In this document: piece after piece, positions 7,910 to 15,658 of the stretch | Layout of the letters: each line of letters starts with the position of its first letter | Numbering within the stretch: the stretch's first letter is position 1 | Assembly: GCA_009785015.1 (NCBI GenBank) | Contig: WQXD01000020.1 | Coordinates: 1-26,574 of the forward strand | Source: Oscillospiraceae bacterium | Lineage (GTDB): Bacteria; Bacillota_A; Clostridia; Oscillospirales; WRJC01 | DNA: 26,574 bases | Reading direction: 5' to 3' | The notes under the pieces: generated by a model | The model's input: only the letters and a program-made list of their open reading frames with translations | Database searches by the model: none | Told to the model about the DNA's origin: nothing | Translations under genes and position numbers: made by a program

Positions 7910-9594
7910 GGCTCTGTTTCACTTGTGAAATTTGTTTTCCCAAAGGCGATTTCGCAGTATTTTTTGTGGAAGGCGATGCCGTACAGCAATACCTTTTTGT
8001 AACCCTCCTGCTTTAATTCGTGGACATATACCCTTTCTTCTATTTGCTCCAAACCTCTTTGGGCTTCTGCCCTCAGCTCCGCAGGTTCGTCGCGCACATG
8101 CTTGAATTCGACCACCACCGCGCCTTGGCTCTTGTCCGCGGGCTTAATCACGCAGTCCGCTCTCCCCTTGCCCGTTTCGCGGTTGGACAACACCGCGCAA
8201 TCCTTGGACACCGCCAGCAGTATGCCGTAGATGAACATATGGTAACTGTTTTCCTCCTTGAAGTCGTGGCAGCTCGGATTATTCAGCAGGCTGTCGTTTA
8301 AAACCCTGCCCACGCCCCCCGCATCTCCCGCGAGCAGGCAGCCCGCGAATTCCTGTATTGCCATATGCACCGCGTTCTGCCGGTCCTTGAGCCAGTATTC
8401 GACGCACCGCGCGAATGTGTCCTTCACTTCCCTGTTCACCAACTCGGCGAAAAAACGGTCGTCCTCCGAATCCGTACAGGGCTTCAGATACCCGGCGTTC
8501 AGCAGCATCGACCAGAATGCGTCATTGCTTTTATATACGATGGGGTATGTCACATGCTCGTCATAGCGCATTTGTACCGGCTTGCCGGTCAAAAGCCCCG
8601 CCATGTCGTCCTTCAGCGAGTCCGACCCCAAAAAGAATATATCGCGCAGTATCGTCAAACTCGCCGTGTTCGCCCAGTAGTTTCGAAACCGGCCGTCGCG
8701 CAGAAAGTTTGTGATGCTCCATGGATTGTACATATCGACCATCCGCCCGAATCTGTAACCGTCGTACCACCGCTTCACGTCATCGAATCTGTCCCCGTAG
8801 CCGTACTGCCCGCACACCGATTTGACTTCTTCCTCCGTGAAGCCGTAGCACCCGGCGAACTCATCGTCGGTGATCCCGCACACCTTGGGGTTGTTGAAGC
8901 CGCTCACCAAACCCTCCTTCGATATCCGCTGCACCCCCGTGAGCACGCCGAACTCCAGGTGTTCGTTGCTCTTGAACGCGCTGCCCAAAAATCCCCGCAT
9001 GAATTTTACCATCTCCCGGTAATAGCCTTCCTCCAGTGAGTTGTTTATCGGCGCGTCGTATTCGTCTATCAGCACTATTGCCCGTTTTCCGTAATACGCA
9101 TAAAGGCACGACGTCAAAAAACGCAGCGATGATTTCATTTCCGATTCGCTCGCTTTGCCGCTGCGGAATAACATGAATTTTTCTTTGTCGGTTTCATCCA
9201 ATTTGCCGCTCTCGCATATATACATATTCTGCCCGTATATCTCGCTGATCAGATACTTTATCTTCCCGACCGCAATATCGAATGTTTTTTCCTCCACATC
9301 CTTGAGCGTGAAGAAAACGACGGGATACTGCCCCATATGCTTTTCCACGATGTCCGCGTGCTCCATTATCTTGAGCCCCTCGAACAGATGCCTGTTGTTT
9401 TTGCCCGCGTCAAAAAAACACCTCAGCATGCTCATGTTCAGCGTCTTGCCGAACCTGCGCGGACGCGTTATGAGCGTGACGTCCCCTCTGTTTTCGAGCA
9501 GTTCTTTGATCAGCAGCGTTTTGTCGATATATAAATGATTTCCTTCGATGACCTTGTCAAAAAACTCTACGCCTATTACAATTTGCTTTTTCAC
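7906..9594 (-). CDS. AAA-ATPase-like protein with C-terminal PD-(D/E)XK nuclease domain (DUF1703 family)
   Basis: Protein of 562 residues. The start is GTG at 9594: the stop of the preceding gene is embedded in TAAGGAGG (9610-9603), placed 8 nt from this GTG, and relatives begin with the same KK-x-I-x-x-G-V-E-x-F pattern. The N-terminal AAA-like domain has Walker A RPRRFGKT (44-51) and Walker B VLIDEYD (174-180). The C-terminal domain has the nuclease core GRAD...VVVEFK (Asp480, Glu496, Lys498). The family is very common in clostridia and Bacteroidota, and its role is not established; DNA-related or defence/mobile functions have been suggested. It lies inside an operon with a UroD-like gene, a beta-propeller gene and the CotH gene, which is an odd place for a nuclease. 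Confidence 0.9.
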   Translation of the reverse strand: MKKQIVIGVEFFDKVIEGNHLYIDKTLLIKELLENRGDVTLITRPRRFGKTLNMSMLRCFFDAGKNNRHLFEGLKIMEHADIVEKHMGQYPVVFFTLKDVEEKTFDIAVGKIKYLISEIYGQNMYICESGKLDETDKEKFMLFRSGKASESEMKSSLRFLTSCLYAYYGKRAIVLIDEYDAPINNSLEEGYYREMVKFMRGFLGSAFKSNEHLEFGVLTGVQRISKEGLVSGFNNPKVCGITDDEFAGCYGFTEEEVKSVCGQYGYGDRFDDVKRWYDGYRFGRMVDMYNPWSITNFLRDGRFRNYWANTASLTILRDIFFLGSDSLKDDMAGLLTGKPVQMRYDEHVTYPIVYKSNDAFWSMLLNAGYLKPCTDSEDDRFFAELVNREVKDTFARCVEYWLKDRQNAVHMAIQEFAGCLLAGDAGGVGRVLNDSLLNNPSCHDFKEENSYHMFIYGILLAVSKDCAVLSNRETGKGRADCVIKPADKSQGAVVVEFKHVRDEPAELRAEAQRGLEQIEERVYVHELKQEGYKKVLLYGIAFHKKYCEIAFGKTNFTSETEP

Positions 9595-9607
9595 TCTGCT
9601 CGCCTCC

Positions 9608-10546
9608 TTAAAAATCGCAGCCGGTGAGTTCGCCGTCACGGGTCACGAGGCCGATATATTCGTCGCCGCCCCTGCGGCCGTTGTACCACAGAAGCCATCT
9701 GTCGTTGTCGGGCTCGTACACGACGGAGGGCTTGTAGCACGCGTCGCCGTCCCAGCTGCCGGGCTCCGGCGATACGATGGGGTTGGTTTCAAAGCGCTTC
9801 CAGCGCGAAATGCCGTCTGGCGACCACGCGCCGCAGATTCTCGCCGTGTCTATGTTTTCATATCCGATGTAAAACATCAGGTAACCGTTTTTATACGGCA
9901 GCACCTGGCAGCCGCCTATACGGTCCTTTTCGTAAGCGTTTTCAGGTTCTTTTACAAACAGCGGGTTCGCTTTGTGTTTTGTCCAGTTTATGCCGTTTGG
10001 GCTCGTGGCGTGGCATATCACATTCGGCTCATAGGTTTCCCCCGCCGAATACCACATCCTGTAAATTGCCTTTTGCCCGTCCCACAAAACGCACGGATTC
10101 ATGACGGACATGTTTTCCCACGGCTGTTCGGGCACGAGCACCGGTTCGGCGCCGTACCTTTTCAGCCCGGTTTCGCCGCCGTCCGTATCGGAAAAAGCGT
10201 AGCCGATCCAGCTGTTGCCGTGGGCCTGGCCGGTGTACCAGATGTGCAGCCTGCCGTCTTTTTCGACAACCGCGCACCGGTTTATATCGTCTTCCCAGCC
10301 GGTCGCCGGTTCGGGCCCGAGCACTATAGAGGGTTTTGTCCAGTTTATGCCGTCGTCGCTTTTGATACAGGCCAGCGATTTTTTCGGCCGCCATGAAAAA
10401 TACATTTTATACCGAAAACCGCAATTTTGCCCGGGCAGCACGATCGCGTCAAAGCAGGTGCCCGTTTCTTTGCCGCCGAACACGGGATTTCCCGCGTATT
10501 TTTTCCAGCCTCCGTTTGTCGGGGGATACTTTGTCAAATCAGCCAT
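9608..10546 (-). CDS. Five-bladed beta-propeller glycosidase-like protein (GH43/GH130 type)
   Basis: Protein of 312 residues built of repeated propeller blades with recurring phrases: NPVFGGKETGTCFD, KSDDGINWTKPS, LHIWYTGQAHG, ATSPNGINWTKH, YLMFYIGYEN, DRWLLWYNGRRGG. This is the pattern of GH43/GH130-like glycoside hydrolases or phosphorylases; catalytic acids cannot be assigned with confidence. No signal peptide, so it probably acts on imported oligosaccharides. Start chosen at ATG 10546, because ATGGCTGA overlaps the stop of the UroD-like gene by 8 bp, a normal coupled arrangement. A GTG or ATG farther upstream (10564) has no SD. Its stop TAA is part of the SD of the next gene. Confidence 0.75.
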   Translation of the reverse strand: MADLTKYPPTNGGWKKYAGNPVFGGKETGTCFDAIVLPGQNCGFRYKMYFSWRPKKSLACIKSDDGINWTKPSIVLGPEPATGWEDDINRCAVVEKDGRLHIWYTGQAHGNSWIGYAFSDTDGGETGLKRYGAEPVLVPEQPWENMSVMNPCVLWDGQKAIYRMWYSAGETYEPNVICHATSPNGINWTKHKANPLFVKEPENAYEKDRIGGCQVLPYKNGYLMFYIGYENIDTARICGAWSPDGISRWKRFETNPIVSPEPGSWDGDACYKPSVVYEPDNDRWLLWYNGRRGGDEYIGLVTRDGELTGCDF

Positions 10547-11633
10547 CAAACCCGCCTTTGTCATAACTGTATTTTTGTATTTCGTCGTACACCGCCGTCA
10601 GGTTTTCATAGGGCACATCCGGATTGATCGTATTGGAAGTCATAAACACCAGATCGGCTTCGTCCCTGCATAAATCGGCCGCATATCTGACCCTTTCGCG
10701 CAGTTTTTCCGGAGAGAGCACCGGAAGTTCCGTCGTGACGGCCAGGGGGCCGAAAATCAGCATTTTTTCGCCGTCTCTCGTGCGGAGTTTGATCAGATCC
10801 TCGATTTGCATGCCGCATTCCGGCTGAAATCCCTGAAAACCCGCAATTCCGCACTCGAGCAGCATCGGAATAAGCGCCCTGACGTCGCCGTCGGAATGCC
10901 AGACGGGCCTGCAACCGGCTTCCAAAAGCGGTTCCAGCCCGTAAGCGAGCGCGGGCGCGTAATGCTCGCGCATAAAATCGACGGAAATCATAGGCCCCCT
11001 CTGCGTGCATATGTCTTCCCCCAGCAGCAGCGCCTTCGGAAAAAGCCCTTCGCGGATTGCCTTCGCCACCATATTGGACAGACAGCGCCCGTACGCGCCC
11101 CCGATCTCAAAAAGTTTGGCGGCCAAATCGGGCCTCAAGCCGAAAAGCAGGAAAAAATTTTCATATCCGAAATCGCCGTACCAGCTCGCTCTGGCCCCCG
11201 CTCCCCAACAGGCGGGCATATACACCATATCGCCGCATTCCGCCTGCGTTCTGATCAAATCCTCGCGGTAAGCCGCGTATGAGGCCTCAAAATTGAAATT
11301 TTTTTCGTATTGTCCGGCATTCGGCATCTCCTCGATCTGGCGCACCGTTTCTTCGAAGGATATGCCTTTGTCCGCCTTTAGGTAGCTGTTTGAGTCCACG
11401 CAGCGGTACACGTCCACGCTGCCCGTGGTGAAAATGGCGATCAAGCCGTCCATTTCGAGTTTTTTATACGCATCCAGCGCCACGCGCCGCGGATTTTCGC
11501 CGTATTGTTTTGCCGTGGACCCGGTGATTTTCAAAAGCAGTTCCGGCGCGGCGATCCAGCCCCCCAGCACCGGCGGCCGGTCGGGCAGTTTTCCCCCGAA
11601 CACGGCGTCCAAGCGTTTTTTCTTTTCCATCAT
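10539..11633 (-). CDS. Uroporphyrinogen decarboxylase-like (UroD/MtaA superfamily) protein, HxDG subtype
   Basis: Protein of 364 residues with a UroD-like TIM barrel: start region EKKKRLDAVFGGKLPDRPPV, then LLLGEDICTQRGPMISVDF, then VWHSDGDVRALIPMLLECG (His246, Asp248), and a C-terminal NPDVPYENL. UroD-fold relatives are either true haem enzymes or methyl-cobamide methyltransferases (MtaA, MtbA, CmuA), in which the zinc site is HxC plus a later Cys. Here the Cys is replaced by Asp. A haem role is unlikely given the sugar-gene neighbours and three further paralogues; a methyltransferase or unknown lyase role is an inference. First gene of the minus-strand operon, with GGGGGAAA as ribosome binding site and a consensus promoter at 11707-11679. 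Confidence 0.8.
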   Translation of the reverse strand: MMEKKKRLDAVFGGKLPDRPPVLGGWIAAPELLLKITGSTAKQYGENPRRVALDAYKKLEMDGLIAIFTTGSVDVYRCVDSNSYLKADKGISFEETVRQIEEMPNAGQYEKNFNFEASYAAYREDLIRTQAECGDMVYMPACWGAGARASWYGDFGYENFFLLFGLRPDLAAKLFEIGGAYGRCLSNMVAKAIREGLFPKALLLGEDICTQRGPMISVDFMREHYAPALAYGLEPLLEAGCRPVWHSDGDVRALIPMLLECGIAGFQGFQPECGMQIEDLIKLRTRDGEKMLIFGPLAVTTELPVLSPEKLRERVRYAADLCRDEADLVFMTSNTINPDVPYENLTAVYDEIQKYSYDKGGFDG

Positions 11634-11678
11634 AAAATGATTTCCCCCACTATCGTTTTGTAATCAGGTATTATAGTC

Positions 11679-11707
11679 ATTATACAGCAAAAATATTTTC
11701 CTGTCAA
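11679..11707 (-). promoter_or_regulatory. Consensus sigma-A promoter for the UroD/propeller/DUF1703/CotH operon
   Basis: On the minus strand, TTGACA (11707-11702), 17 bp, TATAAT (11684-11679): a perfect match. A TAATAC half-site (plus-strand GTATTA 11668-11673), the same six bases as in the BlaI-type operators nearby, lies just downstream of the -10. A TTGG-CGAA-CCAA inverted repeat is upstream at 11727-11738. Confidence 0.85.
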
Positions 11708-11778
11708 CAAAAATTACAGCTGACAATTGGCGAACCAAGTCAATTCAAAAATTTTTTTCAAAAAAGCGAAAAAACCCC

Positions 11779-11807
11779 TTGACAAATCTTTAATACAGGT
11801 GTATTAT
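11779..11807 (+). promoter_or_regulatory. Promoter of the blaI-like/blaR1-like operon
   Basis: TTGACA (11779-11784), 17 bp, TATTAT (11802-11807). The first palindrome (11791-11806) covers most of the spacer and all but the last base of the -10. The second covers the expected start of RNA. Binding by the repressor would block polymerase directly, so autorepression is expected. Confidence 0.85.
11791..11806. promoter_or_regulatory. BlaI-type operator 1
   Basis: Perfect inverted repeat TAATAC-AGGT-GTATTA, overlapping the spacer and -10 of the blaI-like promoter. BlaI/MecI-family operators contain TACA/TGTA-type dyads next to AT-rich bases, in keeping with this sequence. Confidence 0.75.
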
Positions 11808-11812
11808 ATAAT

Positions 11813-11828
11813 TAATACAATCGTATTA
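11813..11828. promoter_or_regulatory. BlaI-type operator 2
   Basis: Perfect inverted repeat TAATAC-AATC-GTATTA, with the same half-sites as operator 1. The centres are 22 bp apart, about two helical turns, so two dimers could bind the same DNA face. It lies over the probable transcription start. Confidence 0.75.
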
Positions 11829-11851
11829 AATTGAAAAGGGGCAATGTTGAT

Positions 11852-12229
11852 ATGCAAAAAATAAAAAAACTGCCGGACGCGGAGTTCGAAATCATGAAAG
11901 TGGTTTGGGCGAACGAACCGCCCATCACCACAAGCCTTATCATGCAGAAATTGGGAAATGAAAAAGAGTGGCTGATTCAAAGCGTGGTCACGCTCATGTC
12001 GCGTTTGGTCGACCGCGGATTTTTGCGGACTGAAAAAGCGGGCAAAGAACGCTTTTATTATCCAACCGTGGAGCGCAAAGCCTATCTCAAATTTGAAACA
12101 GGCATGTTCATTAAGCAATACCACGAAAATTCATTTATCAACCTTGTCAATACGCTCAATGAAGACAAAGCTTTAAGCGACAAAGATATCGATGATTTGT
12201 TTAAGTGGGTTCAGGAAAGGAAAGGTTAG
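11852..12229 (+). CDS. blaI: BlaI/MecI/CopY-family transcriptional repressor
   Basis: Protein of 125 residues with the family's winged helix: KLPDAEFEIMKVVW at the N-terminus, ITTSLIMQKL, then the recognition region VVTLMSRLVDRGFLRTEKAG, and the strand ERFYYPTV. The C-terminal third is a helical dimerisation region ending DKDIDDLFKWVQERKG. Relatives bind operators as dimers and are cut by the partner BlaR1/MecR1 protease when the signal is sensed. The start is ATG 11852, 10 nt after the SD AAAGGGG; the TTG at 11831 would lie too near the second operator and has no SD. Two palindromes in its own promoter indicate autorepression. The gene for its putative antirepressor begins 2 nt after its stop. 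Target genes probably include this operon and perhaps the divergent one. Confidence 0.9.
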   Translation: MQKIKKLPDAEFEIMKVVWANEPPITTSLIMQKLGNEKEWLIQSVVTLMSRLVDRGFLRTEKAGKERFYYPTVERKAYLKFETGMFIKQYHENSFINLVNTLNEDKALSDKDIDDLFKWVQERKG

Positions 12230-12231
12230 AA

Positions 12232-14652
12232 ATGCGTACATTGATAATTACCCTGATCGAGTGTTCGGCGGTAATGTCCGCGCTTACGCTTTTGTATATG
12301 CTGTCAAACCGGATTTTGGCGAAGCGGTACGCCGAAAAATGGCGGTATTACGCGTGGCTGATCATCGTGGTCGGGCTCATAATACCCATCCGCCCGAATT
12401 TCGGAAACGCCGCAATTACAATAGAGGCGCCGGAGAGATTGGCGATGCCCGTCATCGAGCCCGGCGGCCGGGAGCGGCTTGGCAATCCATACGGTTCATA
12501 CGATGAATTTATGATAAACCCAAATTACAGTATGGACTCCGGTATTGAAAACAAACCTGCCGATTCTACCGGGTCTGCCGGTGAAGTTATCGAACCCGTC
12601 GAAAAATTTGAAATCACCGGGATATTTACAAATATCCTGTCAAGCATATCGTGGTGGGACGTCGCGGCGATTGTATGGTTTTTCGGAATGGCTGTGTTTG
12701 TTGCGTATCAGATAGTCAAACATCTGCGTTTTATGAAAGTGGCAAACCGCTGGCGCGAAAAAGTCGAGGACGAGCAAACGGAAGCGTTGTTTCGGGATTT
12801 GAAAGCGGAGATGAAGATAACCGGACATATCGATTTACAGCTGTGCCCGTGCGTGGCAAGCCCTATGCTCGTCGGATTTGTCAGGCCCCGGATATTGCTG
12901 CCGGAAACAAATTTTGCGCAGGATGAGCTCCGGCTTATCGTCAAGCACGAATTGGTTCACTACAAGCGCAAAGATGTATTATACAGACTTTTGCTGCTCG
13001 CGGCCACGGCCATACACTGGTTCAACCCTGTCGTCCATTTATTGGCGAAAGTGGTTGACATGGGGTGCGAAGTATCGTGCGACGACGAGGTAGTCAAAGG
13101 CACAGACCTTGAAACGCGCCGGTATTACAGCAATACCATACTCGGCGTGGTAAAATATCAGACAAAATTGAAAACATTATTGTCGACACATTTAAACAAT
13201 GGCAAAAAGACCATAAAAAAACGGTTATCCTCCATAATGGACACGGGGCGTAAACGGGGAGGCTTCATCATCGCGTGCATTATCGTGGCCGCCGTACTTG
13301 GAACAGGACTGATTATTGCGGTAAACACGAACAAGCCGCTCGAAGACACGCCGAAAAAAGAAAAAATATTGCAAATTGACGAACAGGGCAACGAAGTGCA
13401 GATCAATGCCCTAAAACAGTTGCCCGAAACGGACAAACTTGTGCTCTGGCGAAATTTTTTAAATAAAAGTTTGCTTGACCCTGCGGTAAAAGTGTTCAAG
13501 CGTATATACCCCGATGTGGAAATCGAAATACGCGACTTTGAGGATTACTGGGAATATGCCGCGCTTCTGCAAACTGAAATTCCTGCCGGAGGCGGGCCTG
13601 ATTTGCATTTTTCGGACACATATGATTTTCCCGATATGTATAAAGTGATGGATAGTGACGCGTTTTACGACTTGAATAACTTAATCGAAAATGACAAAGC
13701 TTTTGATTTGGACGACTACAACAAAATAGTTTTGGACGCCGGAGTATACAAGGGCAAGCGGTATATCATGCCGCTAACCTACATGACAAATTCGATAGTC
13801 ACGACCAAAGAGGCGCTGACGGCGGCTGAAATGGACATGGAGAAACTAAAGTCATTTGACGGATACACGGGGGAGATAAAGAAATATTTGGAAAAATACG
13901 ATTCGACGAAGTTTGTATACAATGAGCAGCAGCAATATCCCTATATGTTTTTTCCGTGGTGCGGAGTCGAGCTGATAGATTACGAAAACAAGGCGGTGAT
14001 TACAGATGAAAAAAACTTCAAAAAATTGATGGAGGCGTACAAGGACATATATAAGCAGGACCAGGAATCCGCAGATTTCTATTCCAATAATGACGAAGTA
14101 AACGGCCTGATGAACAACGAGTTTGTATTTCACAAAAATATTGTTTGGGACTGGCAAATGCAAGTGTTCGCCTCTTTGCAGGGACATGGTTACACGCCGG
14201 TATATTTCCCGTTTCCGAACGTGACCGGCGGAAATACCGCCCAGGCATTCAATATAGCCGCCATTTTGAACGCATCGCCGAACAAATTAAACGCATACAG
14301 GTTTTTGAAGATACTGCTGTCCGAAGAAATACAGGGTAGCACGCCGCAGACAAACGGCGTTTATTTTGTAAATCTTCCCGTGCTGAAAGAAGCGGTCGAT
14401 ATACAAATCGACAGCCACATGGAAATTATGAGCAAATCGGGATACAATGGACATAGATTCATTATCTCCGAGGAAATCATGCGGGAATTTGTCGATATGT
14501 CAACGGATGTAGATTTTTGCCGTTTGTCTGCAGTTACTCCGATGGAGCAGGTGTTGGGAAATTACATGATGCCGTATTTCAAGGGCGAGGACACATACGA
14601 AAATTGCCTCGGCAAAGCGCGGAATTATCTGGAATTATATGTAAGCGAATAG
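12232..14652 (+). CDS. BlaR1-type M56 metalloprotease with a solute-binding-protein sensor domain
   Basis: Protein of 806 residues, much longer than BlaR1 (~600). Residues 1-364 are BlaR1-like: membrane segments ~4-28, ~36-53 and ~140-161; the M56 zinc protease motif HELVH (His239-Glu240-His243, in VKHELVHYKRKD) with the third ligand probably Glu280 (CEVSCDDEVV); and a last membrane helix ~344-364. In BlaR1 a penicillin-binding domain follows; here residues ~395-806 instead resemble an extracellular sugar-type solute-binding protein (KLVLWRNFLNKSLLDPAVKVF, YPDVEIEIRDF, GGPDLHFSDTYDFPDMY, YIMPLTYMTNSIVTTKEAL, AYRFLKILLSEE). No PBP SxxK/KTG arrangement is evident. Expected role: an outside ligand activates the inside protease, which removes the BlaI-like repressor. 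Start ATG 12232; an upstream GTG-type start at 12205 overlaps blaI. Confidence 0.88.
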   Translation: MRTLIITLIECSAVMSALTLLYMLSNRILAKRYAEKWRYYAWLIIVVGLIIPIRPNFGNAAITIEAPERLAMPVIEPGGRERLGNPYGSYDEFMINPNYSMDSGIENKPADSTGSAGEVIEPVEKFEITGIFTNILSSISWWDVAAIVWFFGMAVFVAYQIVKHLRFMKVANRWREKVEDEQTEALFRDLKAEMKITGHIDLQLCPCVASPMLVGFVRPRILLPETNFAQDELRLIVKHELVHYKRKDVLYRLLLLAATAIHWFNPVVHLLAKVVDMGCEVSCDDEVVKGTDLETRRYYSNTILGVVKYQTKLKTLLSTHLNNGKKTIKKRLSSIMDTGRKRGGFIIACIIVAAVLGTGLIIAVNTNKPLEDTPKKEKILQIDEQGNEVQINALKQLPETDKLVLWRNFLNKSLLDPAVKVFKRIYPDVEIEIRDFEDYWEYAALLQTEIPAGGGPDLHFSDTYDFPDMYKVMDSDAFYDLNNLIENDKAFDLDDYNKIVLDAGVYKGKRYIMPLTYMTNSIVTTKEALTAAEMDMEKLKSFDGYTGEIKKYLEKYDSTKFVYNEQQQYPYMFFPWCGVELIDYENKAVITDEKNFKKLMEAYKDIYKQDQESADFYSNNDEVNGLMNNEFVFHKNIVWDWQMQVFASLQGHGYTPVYFPFPNVTGGNTAQAFNIAAILNASPNKLNAYRFLKILLSEEIQGSTPQTNGVYFVNLPVLKEAVDIQIDSHMEIMSKSGYNGHRFIISEEIMREFVDMSTDVDFCRLSAVTPMEQVLGNYMMPYFKGEDTYENCLGKARNYLELYVSE

Positions 14653-14667
14653 AACGGGGGAATATTT

Positions 14668-15642
14668 ATGCTGAAAAGTGATTTGCGCGAAGCGGGGTAC
14701 GCCGAACAGGAAAAATACCCGAAAAAATCGGTGATCACCTCGATATGGGTGTTTTCGACATTTGCCATGATTGTGCTGGCTTTCGTCTTTGTGTTCTTGG
14801 CTAACGCATGGAAAATGGCGGAGGGCGCTTTCGCCGTTTTCGTCGACGAAGTGACTGTCTGGCTCAACCAAAGCTCAATTTTCCAGCAGTTGAGGTTTGT
14901 GGCGTACCTGCTTCTGTGGGCGCTCATACTGCTGACGCTGTTTTTCGTTACGAAGCTCGAAAAACAAACCGGACCGCAAAAAGCCCAAAGGCGGCCGGCA
15001 AAATACATACTGCGCGCGGTTTTGGCGCTTTTGACCCTCGCTGCGTCTTTCTACTTTCTGACGCTGCTCAGCGAGATGGCCGACCCGTACAACTACGATA
15101 TGTACGGAGTCTCTGCCGCCGGCCTCTTCGAGTATATTGCATTCGTGCTCTCTCTCTTTGCGCCAAGCGATTTCATTGAGCCGATTGCCATTTTTATTTA
15201 CCTGATTCTTTTGGAATTCATGTATCTGGCCGTGAAGCTCGCCGTGACCAGATTCGTGTGCCACGACAAAGAAAGCGGCATACAACTCAAAGTCCCCCAG
15301 GGCACGGCCATACCGACGTGCGCCTGCGGCGAGGCACTCAGCCTGCGGCATATTTTGACCGCGTATTTGGTCCCGTTTGTCTTCATTTACTCGCTCTTGA
15401 TAGCCTCGTGCGCGGGCACCGACTCCATCAACAAACTCGTCTGCTACACGGTCATGGCCGTTTTCATGTCGTTTTTTCTGGCATACGACCTGACGCTCGT
15501 GCTGTACTCGGTATACCTGAAACTGCGGTACAAGCCGGACTATATTTCCATCAACCACCACATCTACGACGTGACCCTGTACAAAAAGTCCTATGTGACC
15601 CGCCTTACCCCAAAGAAGCGGAGCATCGACAGGAAAAAATGA
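14668..15642 (+). CDS. Polytopic membrane protein of unknown function in the blaI/blaR1-like operon
   Basis: Protein of 324 residues that I do not recognise. About seven hydrophobic segments: ~21-46, 74-96, 112-134, 152-164, 170-195, 227-249 and 256-286. Between the fifth and sixth is a cytosolic-looking loop with paired cysteines (TCACGEA, Cys218 and Cys220). The C-terminal tail is basic (LTPKKRSIDRKK) and has a His pair (SINHHIYDV). Strong ribosome binding site GGGGGAA 8 nt before ATG 14668, only 15 nt after the sensor-protease gene, so it is co-transcribed with the regulatory pair. It could be an accessory part of the sensing complex or an effector induced by it. The next gene is convergent, 16 nt away. 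Confidence 0.75.
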   Translation: MLKSDLREAGYAEQEKYPKKSVITSIWVFSTFAMIVLAFVFVFLANAWKMAEGAFAVFVDEVTVWLNQSSIFQQLRFVAYLLLWALILLTLFFVTKLEKQTGPQKAQRRPAKYILRAVLALLTLAASFYFLTLLSEMADPYNYDMYGVSAAGLFEYIAFVLSLFAPSDFIEPIAIFIYLILLEFMYLAVKLAVTRFVCHDKESGIQLKVPQGTAIPTCACGEALSLRHILTAYLVPFVFIYSLLIASCAGTDSINKLVCYTVMAVFMSFFLAYDLTLVLYSVYLKLRYKPDYISINHHIYDVTLYKKSYVTRLTPKKRSIDRKK

Positions 15643-15658
15643 AATAAAAATCACACTG

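Noticed and set aside
8365..9039. Plus-strand open frame of 224 codons opposite the DUF1703 gene
   Set aside because: Antisense shadow; DUF1703 Walker and nuclease motifs are on the minus strand.
9548..10396. Plus-strand open frame of 282 codons opposite the beta-propeller gene
   Set aside because: No recognisable motifs; the minus strand carries clear propeller repeats with a coupled start and stop.
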